From an uncultured Prevotella sp. (GTDB lineage Bacteria > Bacteroidota > Bacteroidia > Bacteroidales > Bacteroidaceae), in NCBI GenBank assembly GCA_905234265.1, contig CAJOHJ010000004.1, forward strand, positions 387,113 to 451,112: DNA of 64,000 nt, written 5' to 3'. A program made the position numbers and the translations under genes. The notes beneath the pieces were generated by a model, which was given only the letters and a program-made list of their open reading frames with translations, was not told the origin of the DNA and did no database searches. Below, one piece after another: positions 61,152 through 64,000 of this stretch. Position 1 is the stretch's first letter. Each line of letters starts with the position of its first letter.

Positions 61152-62369
61152 TTGACAGAGCCAACCATTGTTGACCTATGCCGGAAGGAGCATCCCAATT
61201 TGTTGATATTCCCACAAGACTTGGATGTCTATGGGGATAAGATTGGCGATGCTCATATCTTTGAGGTGAAGGATGAAAAGATTGTTACTGGCAACATCAT
61301 GGGCTTTATCGGCTGTGGCGATACAAAGGTTAGCATCAGTTCTCGCTTTGCTCAGGATAGCAATGACTACTTCCTGCACTACATGCTCAGAAAGGTATTT
61401 GCCATCAATCTGTTTGATTTGCAATTCAACTCTGACGAAGAGAGTATTTTTGACTTCCTTATTTACCTGTTCCCGACGTTCTTGAAACGGGCGATGCAAC
61501 AAGGGATGTATAGGGAGTATCAGACGCGAAGGTATAATGATGCCAATGTAAAAGGAAGGATAGATATATCTCGTCATATCAGGCAGGACATTCCCTTTGC
61601 AGGCAAGATTGCCTATACCACTCGTGAATATGCTCAGGACAATCATCTGACACAGTTGATCCGGCATACTATCGAATACATTTCCCATCATCAGTATTCA
61701 GGGAACATCCTCCACAATGACGATAATATGTCAGATTGCGTAAAAGCTATTTGCCAGGCAACTGCATCTTATAATCGAAATGAACGGCAGAAAGTGATAA
61801 ATCAGAATCTTCGTCCCATTAGCCACCCTTATTATGGTGAGTATCGGCCGTTGCAACAGCTTTGCTTGCAGATACTTCGTCAGGAAGAAATAAAATATGG
61901 GCGAGACGATGATGAAATCTACGGAGTTCTGTTTGATGGCGCTTGGCTATGGGAAGAATATCTAAACACATTCCTCGCAGACATAGGCTTTGAACATCCC
62001 AGAAACAAAGAGGCAAAAGGACGTAAGAGTCTGTTTACGGACGGCTCAGGCTGGTGCTATCCCGATTTCTTGAGTCCAGAAATGGTGCTTGACGCAAAAT
62101 ACAAATGGTACGACGATTGGAGCAAAGTACAAACGAAAGACCTGTATCAGGTGATTTCGTATATGCATGTTTTGAATAGGAAGAAGGGTGGGTATGTTGT
62201 TCCTGTAGATTGGACTTCATCAAAACTTCCATCCAAAACTCTAAAAGGACAGGGTGGCATTATGTCCATCTATGGTATGGATGTTGCTTTCAAAGCAGAA
62301 TCGTTTGAGAATTATTATTCTAACATGGCCCTCTCTGAACAAGAGATAATAAACAACTTGGAAACCTAA
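61152..62369 (+). CDS. McrC/LlaJI-family restriction protein, apparently without an adjacent McrB; 5' end uncertain
   Basis: DAHIFEVKDEKIVTGNIMGFIGCGDTKVSISSRF; FDGAWLWEEYLNTFL; YPDFLSPEMVLDAKYKWYDD (PD-(D/E)XK-like); frame is open upstream to a stop at 61092-61094 without an ATG. Confidence 0.75.
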   Translation: MTEPTIVDLCRKEHPNLLIFPQDLDVYGDKIGDAHIFEVKDEKIVTGNIMGFIGCGDTKVSISSRFAQDSNDYFLHYMLRKVFAINLFDLQFNSDEESIFDFLIYLFPTFLKRAMQQGMYREYQTRRYNDANVKGRIDISRHIRQDIPFAGKIAYTTREYAQDNHLTQLIRHTIEYISHHQYSGNILHNDDNMSDCVKAICQATASYNRNERQKVINQNLRPISHPYYGEYRPLQQLCLQILRQEEIKYGRDDDEIYGVLFDGAWLWEEYLNTFLADIGFEHPRNKEAKGRKSLFTDGSGWCYPDFLSPEMVLDAKYKWYDDWSKVQTKDLYQVISYMHVLNRKKGGYVVPVDWTSSKLPSKTLKGQGGIMSIYGMDVAFKAESFENYYSNMALSEQEIINNLET

Positions 62370-62543
62370 TGACACTAGGGATAGGTACCCTGTCATGCAT
62401 AAAAATCCAAACCGTGTCTGTAAATCACGGGTAAATCACTGGGACGGTTCTGGTGATCTACAGCAATTCCTAGAGACAAGTACTTGGTTTCAAATATATG
62501 AAGTGTAGAATTCCAAAATAATTTGTAACTTAGCAAACGAAAT

Positions 62544-62840
62544 ATGAAGATGGACGAGAAAACAATAAAAGAGATATTGCTGAAAGGTGAGCGGGTGACG
62601 TTGGAATGCAAGAAGGCAAAATCAGAGATGCCGAGGTCGATTTGGCAGACGTATTCGGCTTTTGCCAATACTATAGGCGGAATGATTCTGCTTGGTGTGG
62701 ACGAAAATATGCAGGAGAAGGACATTCAAAAGCGTTACCAAATAATTGGCGTAGATGAACCACGTAAGATCGTCACAGACTTCTGGAATACTCTCAATAG
62801 CGACAAGGTGAATGAGAACATTCTTGTTGATAGAATATAA
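62544..62840 (+). pseudogene. AlbA_2 (Schlafen-like) domain fragment
   Basis: GERVTLECKKAKSEMPRSIWQTYSAFANTIGGMILLGVDE, the N-terminus of AlbA_2 proteins; ORF ends after 98 aa. Confidence 0.7.
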
Positions 62841-62931
62841 TGTCAGAATAAAGCATAGTAGTAAAATTTATGATTTGGACATTGAAGAAATTTGAGAATT
62901 AATGTGTAACTTTGCAAACGGAATGAGATAT

Positions 62932-64000
62932 ATGAGCAAAAAAAATAAGGAAATAGAAATCAATGAGCCACGTATGGTGAAATCACACGACGTGAAGCTA
63001 GATACAGAGTATGCAGAATGGATAGCGGAGGTGAAGCATCGCTATCGCTCTGCTCAAGTAAAGGCTACCGTAAAGGTGAATGGGGAAAAACTGCTGTTCA
63101 ACTGGCAGATGGGACGTGACCTTGTGCAGAAAAAAGCTGAGGAGCGTTGGGGTGCTGGTGTTGTGGAGCAGGTAAGTTTGGATTTGAAGAGGGAGTTTCC
63201 AAATGAGGATGGTTTTTCAACATCAAATCTGTGGTATATGAAAAAGTGGTATCTTTTCTATACTAATCATAAACTCCAACGGCTCATTGGAGAATTACAA
63301 TCATCCATAAATCAAGAACGCTTAAAACTCCAACGACCCGTTGGAGAATTAGTGAAACAGCCTGTTTCAGAAAATTGGAATGACGCCAGCAATGACTTCC
63401 CAATCCCCTTTGCCCTTGTTCCATGGGGCCAGCATATTGAGATTATTACACGGAGTGAAAGCCTAGAAGAAGCATTGTTTTACATGCAACATGTAATTGA
63501 GAAAGGATTAAGCAGAACAGCACTTGTCAACTGTTATAAGGCTCATCTCTATGACCATCAGGGCAAGATTGTAAACAACTTCTCAACGTATCTGCCAGAG
63601 CCACAAAGCCATTTGGTGCAGGAGGTGCTAAAAGAGAATTATGATTTTGGCTTTGCGACTGTTGACCATGAGAGAATTGGAAGATGCCCTTACCAGCGAT
63701 GTTACGAACCTTTTATTGGAAATGGGAACTGGCTTTGCTTTCATGGGCAGACAGAGAGAAATCATCGTAGGAGGTCGCTCACGGAAGATAGACTTGCTGT
63801 TCTATCATGTCCGCCTTCGTTGCTATATAGCGTGCGAGATCAAAGTTAAGCCATTCGAGCCAGAGTTTACGGGTAAGCTTAACTATTATGTCAGTGCCGT
63901 TGACGAATTGGTTAAAGCACCTGATGACAACCCTACCATTGGGCTTCTGATCTGTTCCGATATGGATAAGACCGATGTGCAATGGTCTTTCCGAGGGATT
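62932..64000 (+). pseudogene. DUF1016/YhcG-type PD-(D/E)XK nuclease, frameshifted at about 63670 and truncated by window end
   Basis: MSKKNKEIEINEP...VKATVKVNGEKLLFNWQMGRDLVQKKAEERWG...YDFGFATVDHE, then a shift to frame EELEDALTSDVTNLLLEMGTGFAFMGRQREIIVGGRSRKIDLLFYHVRLRCYIACEIKVKPFEPEFTGKLNYYV. Confidence 0.8.

Overview
This looks like a chromosomal window from a GC-rich Bacteroidales genome, probably Prevotella-like. The basis is TAnnTTTG-type promoters, A-rich leaders without Shine-Dalgarno, YNLNGQRV...GKKVIIK-type C-terminal tails, and the ExbB/ExbD/ExbD/TonB gene order. Most of it is housekeeping: glpK, mscS, DEAD helicase, rnr, comEC, DoxX+tpiA, folE, rseP, dxr, murA, rimM, tsaB, metG, Ton operon, aspartate aminotransferase, ribBA and an LptF/G-like permease. 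There are also glycan-degradation genes (pectate lyase-like, GH2, GH51, TonB receptor), one tRNA-Met(CAU), one toxin-antitoxin pair, and an AT-richer, decayed defence-type right end (McrC-like, AlbA_2 fragment, frameshifted DUF1016 nuclease). The most interesting signals are mainly intergenic. (1) A roughly 0.45-0.5 kb element occurs twice (about 25.76-26.26 kb and 38.36-38.80 kb). It has a block whose differences fall in one codon phase (KVDLLTAAQISE on the minus strand) and a hairpin with compensatory stem changes. (2) A dispersed family of arrays uses an exact 21-bp unit (TTTCGTAACTCGCAGAGATAA or its inverse). (3) 21-bp tandem triplications of unrelated sequence occur in leaders and inside genes such as murA. 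(4) A terminator+promoter repeat flanks the toxin-antitoxin pair. (5) A 48-aa small ORF is missing from the ORF track. All calls come from reading the sequence; no database search was run.
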